From Emticicia soli (lineage in GTDB: Bacteria > Bacteroidota > Bacteroidia > Cytophagales > Spirosomataceae): DNA of 64,000 nt. Every line of letters starts with the position of its first letter. Within the stretch, counting starts at the first letter, position 1. The notes under the pieces are model-generated. The model was not told where the DNA came from. It made no database searches and was given only the letters and a program-made list of their open reading frames with translations. A program made the translations under genes and the position numbers. The stretch is from NCBI RefSeq assembly GCF_037860775.1, contig NZ_JBBEWC010000015.1, positions 60,547-124,546 of the forward strand, given 5' to 3'. This document shows, one piece after another, positions 50,401-59,008 of the stretch.

Positions 50401-53400
50401 ACAATAAAAGTTACCAACGCAGGGCCGCATGCGGCAACGAATGTTGAGATTGAAGACCAAATGCCGACAGACCTGGAATTTATATCTAGTTCATCGTTCA
50501 CCAAAAATAATAATATTCTTACTGCAAAAATCTCAAATATTGCAGCAGGGCAAACCATTACACTCGATTACCTGGCAAGACCACGCACGCTGGGAGAAAA
50601 AATTAACTTTGCTCAGGTAACAAAAGCCGACCAGAAAGATATTGATTCAACTCCGGGCAATGCTTCTACTACACAAGAAGATGATAACAGCAAGGTGATT
50701 ATATCGCCTGTGCAAGATGAAGTTTTTGCAGACTTGAGCCTTGACAAAACTGTTAACAAAAGTGCCGCAGTTACCGGAGAGCAAATTACTTTTTATGTAA
50801 CTGTTCTTAATGATGGTTCAAGCCAGGCAACCAATGTTGAAGTAAGAGATATAGTGCCTGATGGCCTTCAGGTTTTAAATGCTACCGGCGGAGACAGTAT
50901 TAGCATCAGCGGTAATACTGTAACTGCTAAATTTAAGACTATTGGTGTAGGTTTTGCCTCTACCTTCCAGATTGTGGCAAGAGTTACAGCAACCTCGGGC
51001 ACTATTAAAAACTGGGCTCAGATTACAAAATCAGACCAGAAAGATAATGACTCTACCCCTGGCAATGGCACAGGTAATGGAGAAGATGATACCGATTTTG
51101 CCGATGTTACTATTTCTACTGGTGTTTGTAACCCACCAACACCTTTAATTGCAACCTCGACACCATATATCTGTAGCGGCGAAAGTGCTACTTTAACTTC
51201 AATAGGCTGTACGGGTACTGTTGTGTGGTCGACAGGTGCAACCGGTAATACTATTACTGTTACGCCAACTGCTACAACCACTTATACAGCTAAATGTAAA
51301 ATAACTGATACCTGTATAAGTGGCGATGCAAATCCTGTAGTAATTAACTTGAATGTAATTACACCTCCGCTTATTACTTCAAACGTATCAGGAAACACCA
51401 TTTGTGCAGGTGGTAGTATAACCCTTACAGCAAGCTCTTGTAGCGGAAGCGTAATCTGGTCAAACAATACTACTGCTTCAAGCATTACAGTTAGCCCTAC
51501 TACAACTACAAATTATACAGCAATCTGTAAAACCAATACTTGTACCAGTAGCCCATCGACACCAATTACTGTTACCGTTGGTACAACAAGCGGTACTGCT
51601 CCAACAATTACAGCCAGCAAAAACGCTATTTGTAATGGTGAAACAGTAGTACTTACTGCCAGTGCTTGTACAGGAAGTTTGACTTGGTCGAATGGTATGA
51701 CGGGCACATCAATCAGCATAAAACCAACAACTACGGGTACATACTCAGTTACCTGCGCATCAAGTGCTTGTGGTAGTCTTACCTCTACCCCAGTTACAAT
51801 CACGGTTACACCAAGTATCCAAACACCGGTTATCACCGCTAATAGAGATACGGTATGTGCAGGAGGTAATGTAAACCTTACTGTCTCTAACTGTACCGGA
51901 ACATTGTTGTGGTCAACAGGTGTAAGCAGTTCGGTTATAGCTGTTTCGCCAACAACTACTACTGTTTATGAAGTTACTTGTACAAACGGACAATGTAGTG
52001 CAAAAGCATCTAAATCAATAAGCGTAAAACCACAGCCTGCTGCGCCTGTAATAACAAGTGCAAAAACACAAATTTGTGCAGGTGAATCGGTGGTGTTAAC
52101 AGCCAATAACTGTGAGGGAACAGTAAATTGGAGCACTGGTGCTACAACTGCCACCATTACGGTTAGTCCAAGCATTACAACATCTTATACGGCTACTTGT
52201 AACGTAAATGGTTGCAATAGTGCTATATCTACTCCTGTTTCGGTAACAGTAGCAGCAGGTGCAGCACCAACTATAACAGCAAGCAAAGATTCTATTTGTG
52301 TGGGTGGCTCTAGTGTACTTACTGTAGCAGGTTGTACGGGTACATTACTATGGAGTAACGGACAAACCATGAGCAGCATCACGGTTAACCCGACTGCTAC
52401 GTTAACCTATACAGTTACCTGTAAAACAGCATCTTGCGAAACCTCTGCTTCAAAAACAATCAATGTTGGTAATCAATCAATTGCGGCTCCGGTTATTTCT
52501 GCTTCTAATACAAACCTATGTACTGCCGGCAATGTAACTTTAACAGCCAATGGCTGCACAGGTACAGTTATATGGTCGAATCTACAAACCGGAACAAGCA
52601 TTACAGTAAATGTTACTACCAACATTGTTTATGCTGCTGCCTGTAAATTAGGCGATTGTGAAAGTGAAAAGTCTAATAATATCAATATTACAGTAGGCAC
52701 ACTCACTAAACCTGTAATTAGCACAACTCTGGCAACTATCTGTGCAGGTAGTTCTACAATACTTTCTTCTACAGGTTGTAACGGACAAGTAATATGGTCG
52801 AATGGCCTTACCGGAAGCTCAATTACGGTGAGCCCGGTTACAACAACAGAATATACTGCCGTTTGTAAAGCACTTCAAGGAGAATGTACAAGCGACCAAT
52901 CAAATAAATTACAGGTAACAGTTACCTCGCAGCTTGCGGCGCCTACTATTACTGCTACAAGCGCAACAATATGCAAAACCGATACTATTACATTGAGTGC
53001 TGCTGGCTGCGCAGGCACATTTACGTGGTCGAGTGGGCAAACAACATCTTCAATTGTGGTAAGCCCAGATACAACAACTAGTTACACAGTAAGATGTAAA
53101 CTAGGTACTTGCGAAAGTGCAGCATCGGCCATAACTACAATTACGGTAGGCATTCCGGCGGCTCCAGCGATTAGTGCCAAGAAAACACAGATTTGTGGTG
53201 GCAATACCACTCAACTAGAAGCTACCGGCTGTATAGGTACAGTAAATTGGTCTGACGGGCAAATCGGTGCGTTTATCAATGTATCACCTGGCACTACAAC
53301 CACCTACACGGCGGTTTGTAATGTGGGCAAATGTGAAAGCGTAAAATCAAATGCTGTTACGATACAAGTTACCAGTTCGGCGCTGGCCAAACCAATCACC

Positions 53401-56400
53401 AAAGACCTTGTAAATGCATGTCCGTTTACACAAGTTGATTTAACAACGGGCGTAACAAGCGTTATTTCGTCAGTTGGTGGCACCTTTACATTCCGTAGAG
53501 TTAATAATCCTGACTCAGCTACAGTAGCAAATCCTTCTGCGGTTGGCACGGGCACCTATTATGTGTTCGAAAGAGCAGGTAATGGTTGTTTCAGTGAAGG
53601 CAGCCGAATAAATGTTCAGATTATCAATTGTAACGATACTATCTCTTGTGTTACCAGCCCAGCTATGGTAAATGCAGGTAAAGATACTACTATATGTGTA
53701 AAAACAGATTTCTTTACCTTGAATGGTAAGAAAAGCGGTGCAGCTCAAAGCACAAGATGGACAACAGACGGCACGGGTACTTTTGATAACTCACTTAGCC
53801 TTACTGCAAAATACAGCTATTCAAATCAGGATATAACTAGAGGCTTTGTAAACTTTGTGCTAACCTCTAACGACCCTGATGGTAATGGCCCATGTAAAGC
53901 GGCAGTTGATACAGTTAAACTCACACTCAATGGTATATCTGGCGTTCCGACTATAACAAGTAATAAATCACCTAATATCTGTGGTAAAGACTCGGTTATA
54001 TTAACCATCGCTCAGGCAAATGCCAGAGTCTGGAGTACAGGAGATACAACCAGAAGCATTGTAGTAAAAAGCTCTGGCACGTATTCGGTAAGATACAGAA
54101 ATGCACAAGGTTGTACATCGCTAAGCTCAAACGCTATCACGGTTATTGCTAACGATACTATCGTTCCGCCAACTGTTTTGGCAACAGCTAAAAATGTGTG
54201 TCCTGTCAAAACAGTAAATCTTTCTGCTGCTGTTACAAGCACTCCAAGAACCGCAGGCGGTGTATTTGAATTCCGCACAGGTGCTACCGTAGCGTCGTCG
54301 TTAGTTACTACGCCAACTGCCGTTGGTGCAGGCACTTATTATGTGTTCGAGAAAAGCGCAATTGGCTGCTACAGTAAAAGCGCAGCAATAATAGCGAGAA
54401 TAGATAGCTGCGGTACGCCTCCGGCCGATACAGCCAAAGCTGAATTAGGCATTACAATTGTAGGCTCACGTACAGAGGCACAAATAGGTGATGTGTTGAC
54501 CTACACTATCACGGTTACAAACAACACTGTGAAAACTGCTACCAATGTGCATATTACTAATGTATTGCCTAGAGGTCTTACTATTACATCAACAACTCCG
54601 GGCTTAACTCCATTTGGTACCGATTCATTGGTAAGTGTAATAGGTACTTTCCCTGGTGGTGCTGTAAAAACTTATACTTATACAGCCAAAACAACCAAGG
54701 CGGGTATTATCAGAAATATTGCAAAAATCACTAAGCTAGATCAGGTAGACCCTATCTTGAGCAATAACTCCAGCTATTGGGATGTACGTTGTCTAAGCTG
54801 CCAGGAAACCTGCGTGGGTATGGCATTAGCCGCAGACACCGTGCGTCAGGCCAATGGAAGCTACAATGTTGCGTTCCGTGCGTTCCTTGAAAGTTGCGGA
54901 AACGTAAAACTTGAAAACGTGAAGATTACCGAAAACTTGGCAACTATGTTCCCGTCGCCGGTAACTTTCACTATTGTTCAGAAACCAACTGTTGGCGTAG
55001 GTAGCAAACTCATTCCAAATCCTGATTTCAACGGTTCAACAAATCTTAACCTTACAATCCCGACAGGTAGTATACTTGAGCAAGGCATAATTGATACCGT
55101 TAAGTTTGTTATCAATATTGTACCAAACGGTAGTCAAGGGCCATTCAGTACCAATGCACGTGTAGATGCTGTTGGCAATACTGCATTCGGTATTGCGCAA
55201 GAGGTATCTGATATTTCTAACAACGGTATTTATATCGACAAACCAAGTGCTGAGCCAACCGTAGTAAGACTATTCAAGAGCCCTAGCATTGGTTTAGCCA
55301 AAATCGTATCAGATAGTACCAAGAAAGCCAACGGCTCTTATGATGTAACTTACCGACTATTTGTTAAAAACAATGGTTCGTTGCCTCTGACAAATGTTGT
55401 ATTAACAGATACACTTTCAAAAGTGTTTAAATTGCCTGCAACCTTTACGGTATTAGGTGCACCTATTAAAAACGCTGGTAGCCAATTGCTTGTTAACAGT
55501 GCATTTAATGGTACAACCGATACTCGTCTGACACTTCCGGCAAGTACGATTCCAGTTGGCCAGACAGATACACTTGATTTCAAAGTGAATCTTCAGCCAG
55601 ATACTATAAAGGTATTTGCTAATACTGCAGTAGTTAATGCCCGTGGCACACTAGCTAGTGGTACTAACCAGGATATCAGAGACTTGTCAAATGCCGGAAC
55701 CAACCCAGATGCACCGGGCAGTAACCCAACGATTCTGAATCTCGACCCAGGTGATGGCATGGGTTCTATTGAAATTCCATGTATTGGTGTGGTACTATCT
55801 GTAAAAGATACAGTTAAACAGGCCGATGGAACATACAATATTATATTCCAGTCGATTATCGAGAACTGTGGAAACCTGGCGTTATCGAACGTACAGCTTT
55901 GTGATACATTAGCTAATACCTTCCCGGCATTGTTAGAACCTAAAATTGTTCAACAACCAACAGTCAATACAGGAAGCCAATTGGTAGCCACCACAAACTA
56001 CGATGGCGTAACTAACACTTGTTTGCTAGCAAGCAGTAGCGCATTAGCCGCTGGTAAATCTGATACTGTTACGTGGACAGTTAATATTAAATTAGGCCCT
56101 GATAGAGGACGATTCACCAATTCGGTGGTAGTCTCGGGAAGAACTCCGGCAGGATTGCTCATCAGCAATACTTCAAGCACCAATATCAACTTCAGCGTAT
56201 TACCGGAAGCATCTATTGGTATTTCGAAAGAAGCTAGTAAACCTGTAAAAGTAAGTGGTAATACCTACGATGTTACGTTTAAGTTTAATGTGAAAAACTA
56301 TGGTAGAACAGCCCTTACCAATATTCAGGTACAGGATAATCTGTCGGCAACTTTTGGTGACAGCGTAAGAATTGATTCTGTAAGAGTAACAGCTGATGCA

Positions 56401-57525
56401 GGCTTTGCGGTAAACACTAACTATACCGGACGTGGTAGTTTAATAAACCTTTTGGTTGATTCGCTAAGCACACTTCCTGTAAATGCTACCAGAAGTATTA
56501 CACTCTTTACACGTGTCACGCTTGCAGAAGATATCAACTCTTTCGCTAATCAGGCGCTGGCAATAGGTAAATATCCAACCGATAAAACGGTTGATGACTT
56601 ATCGACTGATGGCACGGACCCTGACCCAGATGGTGACGGAAATCCGAAAAACAATAGTATTTCAACACCGGTTGTGATAGATACGTTTATTGCTGATACG
56701 CTTACGGTATTAGGTATCGCAAAAGAGGCAATACTTGATACGATTCCGAATGCCGATGATTCTTATAATTTGACCTACAGATTTATAATCAAAAATTATG
56801 GAACACGTACTCTTACGAACATTCAGTTAAGAGATAGCCTCGGACAGGTATTTGCCGATAGTAGCAATTTTATCATAGCTGCACCAATAACTCTTAATGC
56901 CGGCAGTACACTAAAACTAAATGAAGATTTCAACGGCCGTATAACCCCTACTATGTTGATTGCCGATAGCAGCTCTTTGGCACCAGGTAAAGCCGATACA
57001 CTGGAAATGAAATTAAGAATTGTAACTGATAAGAAACAGACAGCTGTTTTTGCCAACAGTGCTTATGGTAGCGCCAGAGATTCGTCAGCAACAGTAACCG
57101 ATATATCTCATACGGGTACAGACCCTGACCCTGATAATGATGGAAACCCAGGCAATAATAATGCGCCTACTTTAATAACTTTATTAGGTGATAACCCTAC
57201 CAACCCAGTTGATACAACTACAACTGCTATTATTCCGGGTGGTTTCTCACCAAATGGCGATGGTGTAGGCGATAAATTCTTTATCGAAAATATTAACCTT
57301 ACTAATATAAAAGCAAGCATATATATATATAACCGTTGGGGTGCCTTGATTTACAAAAATGAAGATTTTGGTAAGTCTGATGGCTGGGATGCAAAAGCCA
57401 ACAACGGTATATTGATACTAAGCGATGGCAAAGCAGTACCTGATGGAACTTACTACTACGTGATACAAGCCGAGGGTAAATGGGGAGGCAAGCCACAAAT
57501 AGGATTCATTACAATTGCAAGATAA
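47479..57525 (+). CDS. Giant T9SS-secreted adhesin-like protein with SdrD B, DUF11 and Ig-like repeats and type B sorting domain
   Basis: A 3348-residue protein. Order: an N-terminal extension of about 150 residues; a signal peptide at about 149-167 (RGVATVLLLLLFSVSGVSA); a DUF11 domain (about 170-300) and an Ig-like region; three SdrD_B domains (about 385-780), each with a Ca2+ loop such as DKNDNGLQD; two more DUF11 domains (about 948-1215); ten tandem Ig-like four-cysteine repeats (about 1221-1968); mixed Ig-like domains; six further DUF11-like domains (about 2320-3250); and a type B C-terminal sorting domain (about 3250-3348, PGGFSPNGDGVGDKFFIENI start). It should be secreted by T9SS and displayed on the surface, probably as an adhesin. 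TTG at 47473 is an alternative start codon. Confidence 0.93.
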   Translation: MRHIFTTNKRENFAKNTSTSITVFLLLKKLSRVFGIYLRKLGRNSFFNTTSATKSIDNIAVDNDINLDQKYVYISQASEFNQLFHVKAKLAPSTSSTVMHSTTSTKTYQIASTYNEQNRQWVPCLTDVDPVQEKSYREDDPPLNSSFFRGVATVLLLLLFSVSGVSANKFATVDLSLRSVVNNSNPTLGASVKYTLWLKNEGSTTANTIVVKNNFPIGGLTLTANTGGANFTYAADSGEGTWNIATLAAGDSVSLELTGKVNQRGTYFNIAEIKSIAAGDTDIDSTPGNNNLNEDDITTACLSVPLLIYPGEQYTVFVPSAYKSSTAIQWFRNGVLITSSTPEATISSDSSLIIKAIGNYTFTNGTTSTCGPQGCCPIQVISGPYGSIGDFVWKDKNDNGLQDSNEPGIKGIVLELYTMNSSGQVSANPIKKDTTDNNGRYLFNNLLSGDYVVKIPTSNLSDTLRISKKKDVGSDDTKDNDFNASTGFSSKISIHVDSTGNKKDNLTVDAALYTPVGSIGGLAWNDGNNDGIRGDIEIGVNNVVVELYSADNAGNPVGAALAKDTTNVDGIYRFTNITKGSYVVKVLINTLPEGSVISSKKNLGGDIRKDNDFNNITGLSGKITLDPENDTANPLNKDNQTIDVAIVNPLGSIGDFVWRDSDNDGIQDIDEVGVKGIILRLYTANTDGTPTGNALKTDTTDANGYYLFSNLTLGDYVVAIDKTSLPTGAILSTMVSKGSNDKIDSDFNPATGYSGKISIDPTVQSKKDILSIDAAIYLTCPTLIVSATDNEICVGDSIFIKGVTSNNASIRWYLSAINGAPSFTTNSNTNYLVFPTTTTTYYAEIDGLHPSCPNPRLPVTIVVNARPSLPACSCVIDECENKTVNLNDYVINGATTPGGIFQWRTTASEKSPLVANPSAVNAGVYYLFEKSGAGCFSPPRMVTVNHKNCDTLIDLSLTKIVSKTNPKLWETIIYTIKVTNAGPHAATNVEIEDQMPTDLEFISSSSFTKNNNILTAKISNIAAGQTITLDYLARPRTLGEKINFAQVTKADQKDIDSTPGNASTTQEDDNSKVIISPVQDEVFADLSLDKTVNKSAAVTGEQITFYVTVLNDGSSQATNVEVRDIVPDGLQVLNATGGDSISISGNTVTAKFKTIGVGFASTFQIVARVTATSGTIKNWAQITKSDQKDNDSTPGNGTGNGEDDTDFADVTISTGVCNPPTPLIATSTPYICSGESATLTSIGCTGTVVWSTGATGNTITVTPTATTTYTAKCKITDTCISGDANPVVINLNVITPPLITSNVSGNTICAGGSITLTASSCSGSVIWSNNTTASSITVSPTTTTNYTAICKTNTCTSSPSTPITVTVGTTSGTAPTITASKNAICNGETVVLTASACTGSLTWSNGMTGTSISIKPTTTGTYSVTCASSACGSLTSTPVTITVTPSIQTPVITANRDTVCAGGNVNLTVSNCTGTLLWSTGVSSSVIAVSPTTTTVYEVTCTNGQCSAKASKSISVKPQPAAPVITSAKTQICAGESVVLTANNCEGTVNWSTGATTATITVSPSITTSYTATCNVNGCNSAISTPVSVTVAAGAAPTITASKDSICVGGSSVLTVAGCTGTLLWSNGQTMSSITVNPTATLTYTVTCKTASCETSASKTINVGNQSIAAPVISASNTNLCTAGNVTLTANGCTGTVIWSNLQTGTSITVNVTTNIVYAAACKLGDCESEKSNNINITVGTLTKPVISTTLATICAGSSTILSSTGCNGQVIWSNGLTGSSITVSPVTTTEYTAVCKALQGECTSDQSNKLQVTVTSQLAAPTITATSATICKTDTITLSAAGCAGTFTWSSGQTTSSIVVSPDTTTSYTVRCKLGTCESAASAITTITVGIPAAPAISAKKTQICGGNTTQLEATGCIGTVNWSDGQIGAFINVSPGTTTTYTAVCNVGKCESVKSNAVTIQVTSSALAKPITKDLVNACPFTQVDLTTGVTSVISSVGGTFTFRRVNNPDSATVANPSAVGTGTYYVFERAGNGCFSEGSRINVQIINCNDTISCVTSPAMVNAGKDTTICVKTDFFTLNGKKSGAAQSTRWTTDGTGTFDNSLSLTAKYSYSNQDITRGFVNFVLTSNDPDGNGPCKAAVDTVKLTLNGISGVPTITSNKSPNICGKDSVILTIAQANARVWSTGDTTRSIVVKSSGTYSVRYRNAQGCTSLSSNAITVIANDTIVPPTVLATAKNVCPVKTVNLSAAVTSTPRTAGGVFEFRTGATVASSLVTTPTAVGAGTYYVFEKSAIGCYSKSAAIIARIDSCGTPPADTAKAELGITIVGSRTEAQIGDVLTYTITVTNNTVKTATNVHITNVLPRGLTITSTTPGLTPFGTDSLVSVIGTFPGGAVKTYTYTAKTTKAGIIRNIAKITKLDQVDPILSNNSSYWDVRCLSCQETCVGMALAADTVRQANGSYNVAFRAFLESCGNVKLENVKITENLATMFPSPVTFTIVQKPTVGVGSKLIPNPDFNGSTNLNLTIPTGSILEQGIIDTVKFVINIVPNGSQGPFSTNARVDAVGNTAFGIAQEVSDISNNGIYIDKPSAEPTVVRLFKSPSIGLAKIVSDSTKKANGSYDVTYRLFVKNNGSLPLTNVVLTDTLSKVFKLPATFTVLGAPIKNAGSQLLVNSAFNGTTDTRLTLPASTIPVGQTDTLDFKVNLQPDTIKVFANTAVVNARGTLASGTNQDIRDLSNAGTNPDAPGSNPTILNLDPGDGMGSIEIPCIGVVLSVKDTVKQADGTYNIIFQSIIENCGNLALSNVQLCDTLANTFPALLEPKIVQQPTVNTGSQLVATTNYDGVTNTCLLASSSALAAGKSDTVTWTVNIKLGPDRGRFTNSVVVSGRTPAGLLISNTSSTNINFSVLPEASIGISKEASKPVKVSGNTYDVTFKFNVKNYGRTALTNIQVQDNLSATFGDSVRIDSVRVTADAGFAVNTNYTGRGSLINLLVDSLSTLPVNATRSITLFTRVTLAEDINSFANQALAIGKYPTDKTVDDLSTDGTDPDPDGDGNPKNNSISTPVVIDTFIADTLTVLGIAKEAILDTIPNADDSYNLTYRFIIKNYGTRTLTNIQLRDSLGQVFADSSNFIIAAPITLNAGSTLKLNEDFNGRITPTMLIADSSSLAPGKADTLEMKLRIVTDKKQTAVFANSAYGSARDSSATVTDISHTGTDPDPDNDGNPGNNNAPTLITLLGDNPTNPVDTTTTAIIPGGFSPNGDGVGDKFFIENINLTNIKASIYIYNRWGALIYKNEDFGKSDGWDAKANNGILILSDGKAVPDGTYYYVIQAEGKWGGKPQIGFITIAR
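48631..49818 (+). repeat. Three SdrD_B-type domains in the adhesin
   Basis: Three units of about 130 residues start with SIGDFVWKD, SIGGLAWND and SIGDFVWRD. Each has a calcium-binding loop (DKNDNGLQD, DGNNDGIRGD, DSDNDGIQD) and an internal G-x-Y-x-F repeat-end strand. They probably form rigid stalk segments. Confidence 0.85.
51142..53380 (+). repeat. Ten tandem Ig-like repeats with four conserved cysteines
   Basis: Ten units of 74-77 residues, about 225 bases each. Each has the pattern: proline-start, ICxG, Leu-Thr, GCxGT, W-S-x-G, I-V-x-P, TTTYT, C, and a fourth Cys 4-5 residues later. All ten keep four cysteines. The layout matches CHU_C-associated Ig-like domains. The DNA copies have diverged, so the array is old rather than recent. 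Confidence 0.88.
54811..57228 (+). repeat. Five DUF11-like repeats of about 150-165 residues
   Basis: Units begin with VGMALAADTVRQANGSYNVA, IGLAKIVSDSTKKANGSYDV, IGVVLSVKDTVKQADGTYNI, IGISKEASKPVKVSGNTYDV and LGIAKEAILDTIPNADDSYN. All share the (D/N)V-(S/T)F-x-F-x-VKNxG-x2-L-(T/S)N-(V/I)-(K/Q) core of DUF11. Two of them end in TDPDPDxDGNP calcium-like loops. Confidence 0.8.
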
Positions 57526-57543
57526 TTAAATGAATACAACATG

Positions 57544-57576
57544 ATTATGGGTGAGCATACACACCTCGCCCATAAT
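57544..57576. terminator. Hairpin after the adhesin gene; rest of 57526-57865 without genes
   Basis: ATTATGGGTGAG pairs with CTCGCCCATAAT (one G-T wobble) around a 9-base loop; no T-run follows. The remaining sequence up to the porP-like gene is AT-rich and contains only the promoter listed separately. Confidence 0.65.
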
Positions 57577-57765
57577 TAACAAAAACAAGGGAGCGTTTTG
57601 AAGAATAAAAAGTAAAACAAAGTGAATTAAGGGTTAAACACCAGATTTCCAGTTGTTTTTGCCTTAAAAAAGCCAGTTAAAATATTTAGGAATGATTGAA
57701 CAAAAGAGCATTTTCTAAACAAAAAAGCCCCAAAGGTCAATTATATTACCGATAAATGAAAATAA

Positions 57766-57796
57766 TTGGATAATTAAAATTCTTAATGTAACTTTG
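57766..57796 (+). promoter_or_regulatory. Promoter of the porP-like gene
   Basis: TTG at 57766-57768, 20-base spacer, TAACTTTG (57789-57796), matching TTTG/TAnnTTTG. The start codon is 70 bases downstream. Confidence 0.55.
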
Positions 57797-57865
57797 TTTT
57801 GCTATTGAGTATAATTGGGCTTAGACCGCTTTGTTTCTAAGTCATTACTATTAATTGAGTAAAAC

Positions 57866-58888
57866 ATGAAAAACTTTACAAACCTGAAAAGCAGGTTAGC
57901 TACGCTTTTTTTCGTAGGGCTATTATCTGTATCTTTTCACTCCAACGCGCAGCAGGAAGCGATGTTTTCACAGTACATGTTTAATACAATGGCTATTAAT
58001 CCTGCTTATGCCGGAAGCCGTGACGTATTAAGCCTTACTGCACTCGGGCGTTATCAGTGGATTGGAGTTCCCGGAGCCCCTACCACTTACACTTTCTCGA
58101 TGGATATGCCCATCAGCAACGAGAAAATGGGTTTCGGTTTGCAGGCCTCTTATGATGGAATTGGCCTTGCAAAAAATACAGGTATTTATCTTACGTATGC
58201 TTATCGTGTAAAGGTTGGCCCCCGCACAACATTATCGCTTGGTGTACAAGGTGGTGCCGTAAATATTCGCTGGGCATTATCTGAAGCGCAAAATGTTGGT
58301 GACATTGACCCCGTTTATAGCGGTATGAACGACGTTAATAAAATTTTACCTAACGTAGGTGGTGGTGTTTATTTGAGTAACGACCGCAGCTATATTGGTA
58401 TCTCTTGCCCACAAATTATTCAGAATCCTTTAACGAACTATAATTTTCCGAAGTCAGATTCGTCTGCTGCTCAAGCAAGCCGAACAAAACGCCACTTCTT
58501 CCTGATGATGGGTTTTGTATTAGGCAAAGGGAACTTCAAAATAAAGCCATCAACCATGGTGCGCTACACACAAGGCTCTCCGCTTGGCTTTGACGGCAAC
58601 ATAAACTTCTGGATAAAAGATAAAATCTCATTTGGTGTTTCAGGAAGAATTTCACAATTCCAGAGTTTCAGCCAGGTAGAAGGTTTTGATGCTGCTGTTG
58701 GTATGTTAGAACTTCAACTAACTCCTCAATTCAGATTAGGATATGCTTATGATTTTACCTCTAACAGACTTAACGACCCAAGTAAAAAAGGAGTTAGTCG
58801 CTTGATAGGGATTCCGACACATGAAGCCATGATTCGATATGAATTTGGCTATACTAAGAATAAAATCTTAACTCCAAGGTACTTCTAA
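57866..58888 (+). CDS. PorP/SprF family type IX secretion membrane protein
   Basis: A 340-residue outer-membrane beta-barrel protein with a signal peptide (GLLSVSFHSNA-QQ). Its beginning is diagnostic: EAMFSQYMFNTMAINPAYAGSRD, followed by RYQWIGVPGAPTTYTFSMD. Alternating hydrophobic strands continue to the C-terminal YEFGYTKNKI. SprF-type proteins help a specific large T9SS client cross or attach at the cell surface. Its position directly after a type B adhesin and before an OmpA-family protein is the classic arrangement, so it probably serves that adhesin. Confidence 0.92.
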   Translation: MKNFTNLKSRLATLFFVGLLSVSFHSNAQQEAMFSQYMFNTMAINPAYAGSRDVLSLTALGRYQWIGVPGAPTTYTFSMDMPISNEKMGFGLQASYDGIGLAKNTGIYLTYAYRVKVGPRTTLSLGVQGGAVNIRWALSEAQNVGDIDPVYSGMNDVNKILPNVGGGVYLSNDRSYIGISCPQIIQNPLTNYNFPKSDSSAAQASRTKRHFFLMMGFVLGKGNFKIKPSTMVRYTQGSPLGFDGNINFWIKDKISFGVSGRISQFQSFSQVEGFDAAVGMLELQLTPQFRLGYAYDFTSNRLNDPSKKGVSRLIGIPTHEAMIRYEFGYTKNKILTPRYF

Positions 58889-59008
58889 AATTACTTAAGT
58901 TTTTACTTTTACAGGTGCTAGAAAAAAGTGTTTGTCGCTGTTTTTCTAACATCATGGTCTTATATGTAATCATTTTTACGAAACTGAGCGAATTTAAATT
59001 CAGCAACA

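Noticed and set aside
51142..53380. Tandem repeats considered as a possible CRISPR or minisatellite array
   Set aside because: The repeat unit is about 225 bases, in frame, and conserved at protein level with diverged DNA; there are no short direct repeats with unique spacers, and no cas genes in the window.
48000..57000. Many antisense frames of 60-110 codons opposite the giant adhesin
   Set aside because: They are mirror effects of Thr/Ser/Val-rich repeat coding; all translate into similar low-complexity Val/Leu-rich strings without starts in suitable context.
57526..57865. Search for a gene or small RNA between the adhesin and porP-like genes
   Set aside because: Only short frames without coding character, one hairpin and a promoter could be seen.
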